The notes under the pieces: model-generated
What the model was told of the DNA's origin: nothing
The model's database searches: none
Seen by the model: only the letters and a program-made list of their open reading frames with translations
In this document: positions 8,930-20,013 of the stretch, piece after piece
Numbering within the stretch: position 1 is the first letter of the stretch
Layout of the letters: each line of letters opens with the position of its first letter
Assembly (NCBI GenBank): GCA_003279685.1
Contig: QCHA01000001.1
Span: forward strand, 186,001 to 250,000
Reading direction: 5' to 3'
From: Pelagibacteraceae bacterium AG-390-L03
GTDB lineage: Bacteria; Pseudomonadota; Alphaproteobacteria; Pelagibacterales; Pelagibacteraceae
Length of the DNA stretch: 64,000 bases
Program-made: the position numbers and the translations under genes

Positions 8930-9406
8930 TTTTAAGAAGTTTTCAGCTGCTGAAATTTCACAAGAACCTGTATCTTTTTCTTCTTGTAATTTAATAACCT
9001 TCATATCATCAACTAGCATAGCGTATCTATTTGATCTAATACCAAGACCTCTGGCACTTTTATCTACATCTGCACCTATTGCCTTGGTAAAATTTAAAAA
9101 AGGATCTCCCATCATTAAAATTTTGCTTTCTACATTGTTCTCTTTGCCCCACGCATTCATGACGAATGGATCATTTACTGAAATACAAATAATTTGGTCA
9201 ACTCCTTTTTCTTTGTATTTTTCAAACATATTGATATAGCCAGGTAAATGTTTTGCAGAACACACCGAGGTATATGCACCTGGTAGGCCAAACATTACTA
9301 CTTTTTTATTTTTAAATAAATTTTCAATATTTTTTTTAATTGGTTCTCCTTCTTCTAGAATAAAAACTTCAGAGTTTGGTAGATTATCATTTTCTTTTAT
9401 ATTCAT
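8921..9406 (-). CDS. Peroxiredoxin, Prx5-like
   Basis: This 161-residue protein matches the Prx5 (AhpE/PMP20-like) peroxiredoxins, which reduce hydrogen peroxide and alkyl hydroperoxides. The peroxidatic Cys49 sits in LPGAYTSVCSAKHLPGY, and the later RSNRYAMLVDD is typical of the subfamily. It is the promoter-distal gene of the run from ctaC through thrC, with its ATG overlapping the thrC stop by one base. Placement behind cytochrome oxidase genes fits a role in respiratory peroxide defence, though that link is inferred. Confidence 0.93.
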   Translation of the reverse strand: MNIKENDNLPNSEVFILEEGEPIKKNIENLFKNKKVVMFGLPGAYTSVCSAKHLPGYINMFEKYKEKGVDQIICISVNDPFVMNAWGKENNVESKILMMGDPFLNFTKAIGADVDKSARGLGIRSNRYAMLVDDMKVIKLQEEKDTGSCEISAAENFLKLF

Positions 9407-10785
9407 TAAATTCTTTCTTTTATATGTTTTTTTACTTCATCAATATTATTCTCAATAATTTTATAATTTTCTTTTTCATTCAAAATATAGATTAGCTCTT
9501 TTGGTAGTTCAGCATTTAAGTTTATAGCATTTTTTATTGCATCAGGAAACTTGCAAGGGTGAGCTGTAGCTAAAACTATATTGTTTCCACTTATATTCAC
9601 TTTATCAAAAGCTCCATAACCTATAGCACTATGAGGATCTAAAACTACGTCAAATTTTTTATAAACTAATTCAATAGTTTTTAAAATTTCATCTTCACTC
9701 ATTTTAGATGACAAAAAATTAGTATTAATTTTATCTAATTTTTCTTGGTCTATTATATACTTACCCTTTTCTTTAATATCATTCATTGCTTTAATGGTTT
9801 CTGTATCTTCACCATTATTTAAATCGTAGATAAGTCTTTCAAAATTACTTGCGATTTGTATATCCATGCTTGGGGAAATAGTTTCTGCAACTTTTTCTAC
9901 CTCATAACTCCCTTTTGAAATTGCTCTATGTAAAATATCATTTTGATTAGTTGCAACAATTAATTTGTTAATAGGAAGGCCCATTTTTTTTGCTAAATAT
10001 CCAGCGTACACATCTCCAAAATTTCCAGTAGGAACAGAAAAATTTATGGGCCTATCCTTATCTTCTATTAAAAAATAGCTATAAAAATAATATACACTCT
10101 GCGCAATAATTCTTGCCCAATTTATAGAGTTAACCCCTGACATTTTAATTTCATTTGAGAAGTTCTTGTCTGCAAACATTGATTTAACTAGGTTTTGACA
10201 GTCATCAAAGTTTCCATTAATTGCAATATTAAATACATTCTGATCTTTTCCAGTTGTCATTAATTTTCTTTGAACTGAAGAAACACGATTGTGCGGATGA
10301 AGAACAAAAATATTAACATTTTTCTTCCCCTTAATAGCATCTATTGCTGCTGCTCCTGTGTCTCCTGAAGTTGCTACAACAATATTAATTTTTTGATTTT
10401 CATTATTAAGGTAATACTCATAAAAATTTCCTAAAAGTTGCATTGCAATATCTTTAAAAGCTAATGTAGGTCCATGAAACAACTCAAGCACAGATCTATC
10501 ACCAACTTTTATAAGATTAACAACATTTTTTTTTCTAAATACTGAATAAGATTTATCAATAATATTACTTAAATCATTTTCGCTCATGAAATCACCAATG
10601 AAAGTAGAAATAATTTTTTTTGCCAAATCATTGTATTCAAGATTTGTAAAGCTACTAATTTCTGTCTCACTATATTTGCTTAGTGACTCTGGGATAAATA
10701 GACCACCATCATCTGCCAGTCCTTTTATAAAAACATCTTTAAATTCAAACGTTTTTTTATTATTTCTGGTACTTATATATTTCAT
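9406..10785 (-). CDS. thrC: Threonine synthase
   Basis: This 459-residue PLP enzyme converts O-phosphohomoserine to threonine. The PLP lysine is Lys111 in HGPTLAFKDIAMQ. The phosphate-binding ATSGDTGAAA follows near residue 158, and SVPTGNFGDVYAGY is also visible. The N-terminal MKYISTRN with GGLFIPES is typical of the long proteobacterial form. It lies immediately after surf1 (no intergenic base) and before the peroxiredoxin. thrB on the facing strand supplies its substrate. Confidence 0.97.
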   Translation of the reverse strand: MKYISTRNNKKTFEFKDVFIKGLADDGGLFIPESLSKYSETEISSFTNLEYNDLAKKIISTFIGDFMSENDLSNIIDKSYSVFRKKNVVNLIKVGDRSVLELFHGPTLAFKDIAMQLLGNFYEYYLNNENQKINIVVATSGDTGAAAIDAIKGKKNVNIFVLHPHNRVSSVQRKLMTTGKDQNVFNIAINGNFDDCQNLVKSMFADKNFSNEIKMSGVNSINWARIIAQSVYYFYSYFLIEDKDRPINFSVPTGNFGDVYAGYLAKKMGLPINKLIVATNQNDILHRAISKGSYEVEKVAETISPSMDIQIASNFERLIYDLNNGEDTETIKAMNDIKEKGKYIIDQEKLDKINTNFLSSKMSEDEILKTIELVYKKFDVVLDPHSAIGYGAFDKVNISGNNIVLATAHPCKFPDAIKNAINLNAELPKELIYILNEKENYKIIENNIDEVKKHIKERI

Positions 10786-11439
10786 CTAAAAATTTTTTTT
10801 CCTAAAATATAAATATATTAAAAGAATTGAAATCGCCATTGAAAACCAAGTAATTGCATACTTTTTATGGTTGTTTGAAATGTTAGCAGTAATCACTTTA
10901 GGTTTTGGAGCTTTATAATCTCCGTTTAAATATATTATATATTTAGAAAAATTTTTTCCAGTGTATGAAAAAATATCCTCCCTATTTAAAGTAAACCAGT
11001 AGTTTTTATTAATGTCATTGTCAGGCTTAAATGAGTTTGCTTTTGATTGAGTTTTTAATGTTCCAATTATAACATTTGTATCTAAAATATTAATCTCTGC
11101 TTTATCTTTTTTATCAAAAGGTATCCAACCTCTATTAATTAAATAATTTTCATTACCTATTAAAATAGGATTAATTACTTCAAATCCAGGTTTTCCACTA
11201 TCATTTAAATTATATAAATATATTTGCCTATCAAAATCAATTGTACCTGAAGTTCTTATTCTCAAATAATTTTTTTTATTTGATTTTGATAATTCAACTG
11301 GATCATTTTTTAAAGAACTGTTAATTTCTGATATTAAATTTAATTTCCAATTTAATCTGTAAAGTTGCCAAGAACCTAATGATATTAAAACTAAAATTAT
11401 AAAATAAACAAAAACCGAAAATAGAAACTTATTCTTCAA
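10786..11439 (-). CDS. SURF1 family cytochrome oxidase assembly protein
   Basis: This 217-residue protein has the SURF1 layout: an N-terminal membrane helix (LISLGSWQLYRLNWK at about 17-31), a periplasmic domain with INRGWIPF, and a second membrane helix near the C-terminus (ITWFSMAISILLIYLYF). SURF1 helps insert heme a into subunit I of cytochrome oxidase. It follows ctaE with ten bases between and precedes thrC directly, inside the cta operon. Confidence 0.93.
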   Translation of the reverse strand: MKNKFLFSVFVYFIILVLISLGSWQLYRLNWKLNLISEINSSLKNDPVELSKSNKKNYLRIRTSGTIDFDRQIYLYNLNDSGKPGFEVINPILIGNENYLINRGWIPFDKKDKAEINILDTNVIIGTLKTQSKANSFKPDNDINKNYWFTLNREDIFSYTGKNFSKYIIYLNGDYKAPKPKVITANISNNHKKYAITWFSMAISILLIYLYFRKKNF

Positions 11440-11449
11440 GAGTTAATTA

Positions 11450-12238
11450 TTAACTTCCCCAAACATATATTGCTGCAAATAAGAACAGCCAAACTACATC
11501 TACAAAATGCCAGTACCATGCAGCTGCCTCAAATCCAAAATGATGATCTTTTGTAAAATGTCCTTTTTTAGCTCTAGCTAAACATACAGCTAAAAATATT
11601 GTTCCAATGATAACGTGAAATCCATGAAAACCTGTTGCCATATAAAACACAGCTCCATATATATGACCTGAGTAATCAAATGTGGCATGATGGTATTCAT
11701 AAGCTTGTAGTAAAGTAAAAAAGAAACCTAGAATAACTGTTAGTGTTAAACCTTGTATAAATCCTTTCCTATCACCTTCTATTAACGAATGATGTGACCA
11801 AGTTACTGTTGTTCCAGAGAGCAATAAAACAAGTGTGTTTATTAATGGAATATCCCAAGGATCAAAAGTTTCTATATCTTTTGGTGGCCAAACGTTTCCA
11901 ACAAATTCATTTGGAAACAAACTAATGTCAAAATAAGCCCAAAACCATGCAACAAAAAACATTACTTCTGATGCAATAAATAAAGTCATTCCGTATCTAT
12001 GATGAATTTGCACAACAGGTGTATGATGGCCTTGATGTTCTGCTTCTATTACCACATCTCTAAACCACATATAAGCACCATAAAAAACTAAAGCTAAGCC
12101 AAGGTACATGCCCCACGAAACATCGTTATGCATATAAAATATCGTTCCAATTGCTAATACCAAGCAAGAGAATGAAACGTAGATAGGCCAAGGACTTGGG
12201 TCTACTAAGTGGTAATCATGTTTTTTTTCAGCTGACAT
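11450..12238 (-). CDS. ctaE: Cytochrome c oxidase subunit III
   Basis: This 262-residue membrane protein is subunit III of the aa3-type oxidase. Seven hydrophobic segments are visible. Family patterns include HDYHLVDPSPWPI at the N-terminus, FIASEVMFFVAWFWAYF near residue 88, GFHGFHVIIGTIFL near 204 and WYWHFVDVVWLFLF near the end. It lies between ctaG and surf1, the usual alphaproteobacterial order. No internal defect is visible. Confidence 0.98.
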   Translation of the reverse strand: MSAEKKHDYHLVDPSPWPIYVSFSCLVLAIGTIFYMHNDVSWGMYLGLALVFYGAYMWFRDVVIEAEHQGHHTPVVQIHHRYGMTLFIASEVMFFVAWFWAYFDISLFPNEFVGNVWPPKDIETFDPWDIPLINTLVLLLSGTTVTWSHHSLIEGDRKGFIQGLTLTVILGFFFTLLQAYEYHHATFDYSGHIYGAVFYMATGFHGFHVIIGTIFLAVCLARAKKGHFTKDHHFGFEAAAWYWHFVDVVWLFLFAAIYVWGS

Positions 12239-12247
12239 TTTTCGTGA

Positions 12248-12781
12248 TTATGATTGTTTATAGTAATCTGTCGAGAAAAAAGTGTACGACATAGTTACAT
12301 CTTGTAGATTTTTTGTAGTTGGATCATTCACAAGCTCAGGGTCTAAATAAAAAGTCATTATGTAAGTAGCCTTCTCACCAGCTTTAAGAGCTTGTTTTTC
12401 AAAACAAAAACAACCTAATTTACTATAATATTTACCAAAACTTGCCGGCGAAACATTAAAACTTGCCACTCCATAAGTAGTGTCATCTCCATAATTTTCG
12501 ACTTCAAACTCTATTCTATTAACTTGACCAACCTTAACGTCCATAACATTTGATTTTGCTTTAAAATCCCATTCAAGGTTATTTACATTAGTATCAAATC
12601 TAACACTTACAACTTTATCCAATACAATATTTGGTGCTTCTTTAGATACTTGTGTTGTTCCTCCAAATCCAGTTATTCTACAAAACATGTCATAAAGCGG
12701 AACTGCTGCAAAAGAAAGGCCAAGCATTAGAAAAAAAATTCCTCCTAATAAAACTGGTGTTAAAGTTTTTTTTTTCATCAT
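12248..12781 (-). CDS. ctaG: Cytochrome c oxidase assembly protein CtaG/Cox11
   Basis: This 177-residue membrane-anchored copper chaperone delivers copper to the CuB site of subunit I. One N-terminal helix (GGIFFLMLGLSFAAVPLYDMFCRITGFGG) precedes a periplasmic immunoglobulin-like domain. The copper-binding CFCFEKQ motif lies at about residue 121. The ATG at 12781 overlaps the stop of the small upstream ORF. Between ctaB and ctaE is the normal place for this gene in Alphaproteobacteria. Confidence 0.95.
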   Translation of the reverse strand: MMKKKTLTPVLLGGIFFLMLGLSFAAVPLYDMFCRITGFGGTTQVSKEAPNIVLDKVVSVRFDTNVNNLEWDFKAKSNVMDVKVGQVNRIEFEVENYGDDTTYGVASFNVSPASFGKYYSKLGCFCFEKQALKAGEKATYIMTFYLDPELVNDPTTKNLQDVTMSYTFFSTDYYKQS

Positions 12782-12903
12782 AACTGCCTATCAAAAACAC
12801 CTACATTATAAAGAGTAAAGACAAACAGAAAAACCATAAATGCTAAAATTGCTACAGCAGTTAAAATATTTTTCTTTTTAGTTTTTTTGTCAGGTGTCAT
12901 CAT
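12778..12903 (-). CDS. CoxF-like small single-helix protein in the oxidase operon
   Basis: A 41-residue ORF runs from an ATGATG pair at 12903-12898 to a TGA at 12780-12778. Its start overlaps the ctaB stop and its stop overlaps the ctaG start, so it fills the gap exactly. The product has a basic, lysine-rich N-terminus (TPDKKTKKKN), one hydrophobic helix (about 13-33) and a short tail ending GVFDRQL. Alphaproteobacterial oxidase operons often carry a short CoxF-like gene between ctaB and ctaG. Its size and position agree with that, but the sequence is too short for a firm family call. Confidence 0.75.
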   Translation of the reverse strand: MMTPDKKTKKKNILTAVAILAFMVFLFVFTLYNVGVFDRQL

Positions 12904-13811
12904 AAGATTTTATCTATTAAAAAAAGAACAAATATCAGAAATAAATATAAAATTGAATATCCGAATATAGTTTTTGCTTTTTTTGCATTAAATTTATTCT
13001 TTTTAAAATTGTAAAGTTCAAAACATAAATAATTATAATATAAGGTTAAAATTAAAGATGGAATTAAAAATACTAAACTAACAAAACCAATTGAGTAAGG
13101 CAAAACAATCACTGGAAGCATAATTAATGAGTATATAAAAATATTTAATTTTGTGCTTTCTACTCCATTTGTTAAAGGAAGCATTGGAATTTTAGCTTTT
13201 TTGTAGTCATCTGATTTGTATAAGCTTAGTGCCCAAAAATGAGATGGTGTCCAAAAGAAAATTATTAGAAAGAAAGTTATAGGCTCTAACGAAAGAGAAT
13301 TTGTAGCTATAGTCCAACCAATAACTGGTGGTAAAGCACCTGCAGCACCTCCAATAACTATGTTTTGTGGTGTTTTTCTCTTTAACCAAATTGTGTAAAC
13401 AAGCACATAAAACAAAATAGTAAACAGCAATAAACTAGCTGATATTCTATTAGCAAAGAAATCGAGAGCAATTACTGAAAATATTGAAAGTGTAACTCCA
13501 AAAACCAGAGCTTGATTTCTATTAACTTTGCCTGCTGGTATTGGTCTAAGGCAGGTTCTGGTCATTAAAGCATCAAGATCAGATTCGTACCACATATTTA
13601 ATGATCCAGCTGCGCCAGCACCGATTGATACCAATATAATTCCAATAATAGCATCTTTTGTTGGAACAATGTTTGGGGCCATCAATAAACCAACAGCACA
13701 AGTAAAGATAACTAATGACATTACTCTTGGCTTCATTAGTTTAAAAAGTTCAGAAAAATTAAAAACATCTTCCTGACTTAAGTTTCTATTCTTTAGTTTT
13801 GACTTAATCAT
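12900..13811 (-). CDS. ctaB: Protoheme IX farnesyltransferase (heme O synthase)
   Basis: This 303-residue UbiA-superfamily prenyltransferase converts heme b to heme o for the aa3 oxidase. The first Asp-rich motif reads NMWYESDLDALMTRTCLRPIPAG near residue 93, and the second region contains YKSDDYKKAKIPMLPL near 196. Eight to nine hydrophobic segments fit the fold. It lies 30 bases after ctaD and overlaps the small ORF downstream. It is clearly distinct from the ubiquinone-type paralogue at 20014, which has a different diphosphate-binding signature. Confidence 0.96.
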   Translation of the reverse strand: MIKSKLKNRNLSQEDVFNFSELFKLMKPRVMSLVIFTCAVGLLMAPNIVPTKDAIIGIILVSIGAGAAGSLNMWYESDLDALMTRTCLRPIPAGKVNRNQALVFGVTLSIFSVIALDFFANRISASLLLFTILFYVLVYTIWLKRKTPQNIVIGGAAGALPPVIGWTIATNSLSLEPITFFLIIFFWTPSHFWALSLYKSDDYKKAKIPMLPLTNGVESTKLNIFIYSLIMLPVIVLPYSIGFVSLVFLIPSLILTLYYNYLCFELYNFKKNKFNAKKAKTIFGYSILYLFLIFVLFLIDKIL

Positions 13812-13841
13812 TAATTCTTAGTTTAAAAATCTAAAAAATTA

Positions 13842-16293
<2,452 letters not shown>

Positions 16294-16353
16294 TTTTTTA
16301 CCCTATATAGATCGTCTTTTAAAAAAATACACTTTACTTTTAGCGACAAAATA

Positions 16354-17052
16354 TCAATTAATTGTGTAATTTATGATCGATATAGCAGAAATTACTGCCG
16401 TTTCAGACCTTAAAATGTTTTCATTAATTTTAATTGGCTGAACCCCCTTAAATTTAAGAATCTCTTGTCTTTCTTGCTCTGAGAAATCTCCCTCAGGTCC
16501 AATAATTACACAGGTGGGGCTAGCTGTTATCTTTTTAAGATCAATCTTATTATTAGAGGCATTTAAGTCTGTAAATATCAAGTCCATATCATTCTTTAAA
16601 AAACTTTCTAAATTTTGTGGCTGTTCAATAGTAGGAACGTTTATGCGATTAGATTGTTCAGCCGCTTCTATAATAACTTTTTCTAGTCTCTCTTTATTAA
16701 TCTTTCTAACAATTGTTCTATCAAAAATAATAGGTAGAAATTTTGTGACTCCTAATTCAGTTGCTTTCTGTATCATAAAATTAAAATAATTTGATTTGAT
16801 AGGTGAAAATGCTAACCATAACTCTTTGAAGTTTTCTTTTTGTCTTAATTGTTTCGTAACATTAAATTCAACAATGCTTTTTGAAATTTTCAATATTTTT
16901 GCCTCCCACTCTCCACCATTATTGAATAAAGAGAAAACTTCATTTTCTTTAATTCTCATAACTTTACATAGATAATGAGATTGTGATTTATCAAGGGTGG
17001 CTGTTAAATTAAGTGATAAACTTTCAGGGTAAAATAATCTAATATTACTCAT
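16354..17052 (-). CDS. rsmE: 16S rRNA m3U1498 methyltransferase
   Basis: This 232-residue SPOUT-family methyltransferase has the RsmE pattern. An N-terminal PUA-like region with HYLCKVMRIKENE comes first. Then come KATELGVTKFLPI near residue 109 and the SAM-binding knot CVIIGPEGDFSEQE near 180, followed by LRSETAVISAISI. It methylates U1498 of 16S rRNA. Only 16 bases separate its start from the HAD gene on the other strand, so promoters for the two must overlap coding sequence. The 60-base gap to ctaC could hold the oxidase operon promoter. Confidence 0.95.
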   Translation of the reverse strand: MSNIRLFYPESLSLNLTATLDKSQSHYLCKVMRIKENEVFSLFNNGGEWEAKILKISKSIVEFNVTKQLRQKENFKELWLAFSPIKSNYFNFMIQKATELGVTKFLPIIFDRTIVRKINKERLEKVIIEAAEQSNRINVPTIEQPQNLESFLKNDMDLIFTDLNASNNKIDLKKITASPTCVIIGPEGDFSEQERQEILKFKGVQPIKINENILRSETAVISAISIINYTIN

Positions 17053-17068
17053 TAAGATAAATTAGTTT

Positions 17069-17731
17069 ATGAAAAATATTAAAGCAATAATTTTTGATGC
17101 ATATGGAACTTTATTTGATGTGAATTCAGCTGCTGAGAAATGTAAAGATAAAATTGGTGATAAGTGGGAAAGTTTTGCAAATTACTGGAGAACTACTCAG
17201 CTAGAATATACTTGGCTTAGAAGTTTAATGAAAAGACATAAAGATTTTTGGCAAGTAACTGAAGATAGTTTAGATAAATCTATGAAAGCTTATGAAATAG
17301 ATTCTTCAATGAGAAATGAATTATTAGATCTTTATAAAATTCTTTTACCATTTAAGGAAGTGCCTGAAGTTTTAAAATCACTTAAAGAAAAAGATTTAAA
17401 ACTTGCTATTCTTTCAAATGGTACACCTGCCCTTCTTAATCAATTAGTTAAAAGCAATAATTTAGATAATTTATTTGATGATCTTTTTTCAATAGAAGAA
17501 GTTGGTATTTATAAACCAGACTCTAAAGTTTACGATATACCAATTAAAAAATATAATATTCAAAAAAATGAAATTGCTTTTTTAAGTGCAAATACTTGGG
17601 ATGTATCTGGTGGAGGTAATTACGGCTTTAATTCTATTTGGGTTAATAGAAATAATAATACTTTTGACAATCTAGATTATGTACCAAAACATCAAGTCGA
17701 GGACCTTAGTAAGTTACTTGATATAATATAA
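17069..17731 (+). CDS. HAD hydrolase, L-2-haloacid dehalogenase type
   Basis: This 220-residue protein shows the type II haloacid dehalogenase layout: nucleophile Asp10 in IFDAYGTLFDVNSA, motif II LSNGTPALL near residue 116, a conserved lysine in GIYKPDSKVY, and SANTWDVSGGGNYGF near 174. Known members hydrolyse 2-haloacids, and many marine homologues act on unknown substrates. The active-site tryptophan and asparagine patterns fit the dehalogenase subgroup well. It is followed 20 bases later by a pirin gene in the same direction. Confidence 0.85.
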   Translation: MKNIKAIIFDAYGTLFDVNSAAEKCKDKIGDKWESFANYWRTTQLEYTWLRSLMKRHKDFWQVTEDSLDKSMKAYEIDSSMRNELLDLYKILLPFKEVPEVLKSLKEKDLKLAILSNGTPALLNQLVKSNNLDNLFDDLFSIEEVGIYKPDSKVYDIPIKKYNIQKNEIAFLSANTWDVSGGGNYGFNSIWVNRNNNTFDNLDYVPKHQVEDLSKLLDII

Positions 17732-17751
17732 AAAATTCTTATGTACGAAGT

Positions 17752-18588
17752 ATGAAAAATATTGAGGTAAGTAAAATCATTGACCCTATTCCAGCATCTG
17801 ATGGTGCTGGTGTTAAATTAAAAAGAAGCATTGGTGTTGATCCAAATTACTTTGATCCTTTTTTAATGTTAGATGAATTTGGATCTGAAAATAGTGAAGA
17901 TTATATCGCAGGTTTTCCACCCCATCCTCATCGAGGAATTGAAACAGTAACTTATATGTTAGCTGGAGATTTTGAACATAAAGACAGCACTGGTGGTGAA
18001 GGTAGAATGACTGCTGGAGATGTTCAGTGGATGAAAACAGGAAGTGGAATAATTCATTCTGAAATGCCCGCAATGAAAGAAGGTAAACTTCATGGTTTTC
18101 AATTATGGGTAAATATGCCTGCCAAACTAAAGATGAGTAAGCCTGAATATATTTACATTGATGCAGACAAAATGAGTATTCATAAAGATGAAGATAAACG
18201 GGTAAAAGTCATAGCTAGTAAATTTGAAAATGCTGAAGGCCCTGTAAAAGGTCATAACGTTGAACCAGTTTATTTTGATGTTGAGTTGAATAAAGATAAA
18301 GAGTTCAATTTTAAATTACCATCTACTCATAATAGTTTTATTTATTTGATTAATGGTGAAATCGAAGTTGGCAAAAATAAACATAACAATGTTAAAGATA
18401 GTACTTTAATTCTGCTAACTAGAGGTGAGGATTTAACCGTGAAAGCTAAATCAGATGCTAAATTTTTACTCATTTCAGGAAAACCAATTAATGAAGAAAT
18501 TGCAAGAGGTGGCCCTTTTGTAATGAATACTAAAGCTGAAATCTTGCAAGCAGTCCAAGATTATCATAATGATACATTTGTAAAATAA
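17752..18588 (+). CDS. Pirin-like bicupin protein
   Basis: This 278-residue protein has the pirin signature. In the N-terminal cupin, FPPHPHRGIETVTYML near residue 55 and GSGIIHSEMPA near 97 carry the metal-binding histidines. LHGFQLWVNMPAKLKM follows. The C-terminal part contains RGGPFVMNTKAEI, typical of the family. Bacterial pirins include quercetin dioxygenases and proteins of unknown role; substrate cannot be read from the sequence. It sits between a HAD hydrolase and a quinone oxidoreductase with gaps of 20 and three bases, so the three may be co-transcribed. Confidence 0.93.
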   Translation: MKNIEVSKIIDPIPASDGAGVKLKRSIGVDPNYFDPFLMLDEFGSENSEDYIAGFPPHPHRGIETVTYMLAGDFEHKDSTGGEGRMTAGDVQWMKTGSGIIHSEMPAMKEGKLHGFQLWVNMPAKLKMSKPEYIYIDADKMSIHKDEDKRVKVIASKFENAEGPVKGHNVEPVYFDVELNKDKEFNFKLPSTHNSFIYLINGEIEVGKNKHNNVKDSTLILLTRGEDLTVKAKSDAKFLLISGKPINEEIARGGPFVMNTKAEILQAVQDYHNDTFVK

Positions 18589-18591
18589 TTT

Positions 18592-19563
18592 ATGAAAACA
18601 GTAGAAATTAATAAAACTGGTGGTCCTGAAGTTTTAGAGCTTAAAGATATTGCTTTAGATAAGCCAGGACCTGATCAAGTACAAATTGAACAAAAAGCTA
18701 TTGGTCTTAACTATATAGACACTTACCATAGATCAGGTTTGTACCCATTAAAACTACCAATTGGTTTAGGTTTAGAAGGTGCTGGTATTATTACTCATAT
18801 TGGAGGAAACGTAAAAGATTTTAAAGTTGGGGATAAAATTTCTTATGCGGGTATTCCATTAGGTTCATATTCAACACACAGAAATTACCCAACTAAAAAT
18901 CTTGTAAAAGTTCCTAATGATATAGATCTTGAAATAGCAGCAACTTTAATGACAAAAGGTTTAACAACTTTTTATTTATTACATAAAACCTTTCCTGTAA
19001 AATCAGGTCAGACAATACTTTTTCATGCTGCAGCTGGTGGTGTTGGTCAAATATTTGGTCAATGGGCTAAAAGTTTAGGGTGCACAGTGATAGGTACTGT
19101 TGGATCAGATGAGAAAATAAATATAGCAAAAGAAAATGGTTACGATCATGTAATTAATTATAATAAAGAAGATTTTGCTAAAAAAGTTTTAGAGATCACA
19201 GATGGCAAAGGTGTTCCAGTAGTTTACGATGGTGTTGGTAAAGACACTTTAGAAGGTTCTATTGAATGTTTGGCTATAAGAGGAATGATGGTTTCATTTG
19301 GAAATGCTTCAGGGCCATTATCAGATATTAATGTTCCAAAGATGATACAACCCAAAGGTCTTTATTTAGTAAGACCTTCAATGCAACAATATCTTTCATC
19401 TAGAGCTGAATTAGACGAAGCTTCAAATATTATGTTTGAAAAAATTAGTTCTGGAAAAGTTAAAATTAATATCTTTAAGAAATATAATCTTGATGAAGTT
19501 ATTCAAGCACATGAAGATCTTGAAGGCAGAAAAATTTTAGGACCTGCAGTTATACTTCCCTAG
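18592..19563 (+). CDS. Quinone oxidoreductase (MDR superfamily, Qor-like)
   Basis: This 323-residue zinc-free medium-chain reductase resembles NADPH:quinone reductase. Seen are GLNYIDTYHRSGLYPLKLP near residue 38, GLGLEGAG, and the nucleotide-binding loop HAAAGGVGQIFGQWAKSLG near 142. The family C-terminus DLEGRKILGPAVILP is also present. The catalytic zinc cysteines of alcohol dehydrogenases are absent. Its TAG stop shares CTAG with the stop of the facing DUF2721 gene. Confidence 0.93.
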   Translation: MKTVEINKTGGPEVLELKDIALDKPGPDQVQIEQKAIGLNYIDTYHRSGLYPLKLPIGLGLEGAGIITHIGGNVKDFKVGDKISYAGIPLGSYSTHRNYPTKNLVKVPNDIDLEIAATLMTKGLTTFYLLHKTFPVKSGQTILFHAAAGGVGQIFGQWAKSLGCTVIGTVGSDEKINIAKENGYDHVINYNKEDFAKKVLEITDGKGVPVVYDGVGKDTLEGSIECLAIRGMMVSFGNASGPLSDINVPKMIQPKGLYLVRPSMQQYLSSRAELDEASNIMFEKISSGKVKINIFKKYNLDEVIQAHEDLEGRKILGPAVILP

Positions 19564-19964
19564 TCAACTTTTACATCCATATCAGACATATGCAGTTTGA
19601 GTGCATTTGTTGAGATGTGTATTTCTCTTATAAAAAAAAGTATTGAGATGATCATCGATAAACAACAAGAACCAAAAATTACTCTAGCACTAAAGACTTC
19701 ATCAAGGTAAAGAGCAAATACAGTCAACATGTTAAACAAAAACCCAAAAGCCGCAAACATAATTGTCCAACGAAGAAGAGTGATACGTCCACTTAGATTT
19801 ATAAACTGTTTTTTCCATTCATGAGGTACATGGTTTTCGTAAACATGTTCATCATGAAGTTCTCTAATTAACATACTTAGAGAGTGAAATCTGTTACTGT
19901 AGACACTCATTAACAGAGGAATGGCTGGAAACATTAATGCAGTAACTGTGTAATCTATATTCAT
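19560..19964 (-). CDS. DUF2721 family membrane protein
   Basis: This 134-residue protein has three hydrophobic segments (about 5-20, 62-86 and 92-112). Between the first two is a polar region with the pattern FHSLSMLIRELHDEH and LSGRITLLRWTIMFAA. This matches the DUF2721 arrangement. No function is established for the family. It ends on a four-base stop shared with the quinone reductase gene and starts 49 bases from ubiA on the other strand. The family call is from pattern memory and moderately sure. Confidence 0.65.
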   Translation of the reverse strand: MNIDYTVTALMFPAIPLLMSVYSNRFHSLSMLIRELHDEHVYENHVPHEWKKQFINLSGRITLLRWTIMFAAFGFLFNMLTVFALYLDEVFSARVIFGSCCLSMIISILFFIREIHISTNALKLHMSDMDVKVD

Positions 19965-20013
19965 GCGAATCAGTTTGATTATGAATCTAGCCTTTGTTAT
20001 TTACAAGTAAATT

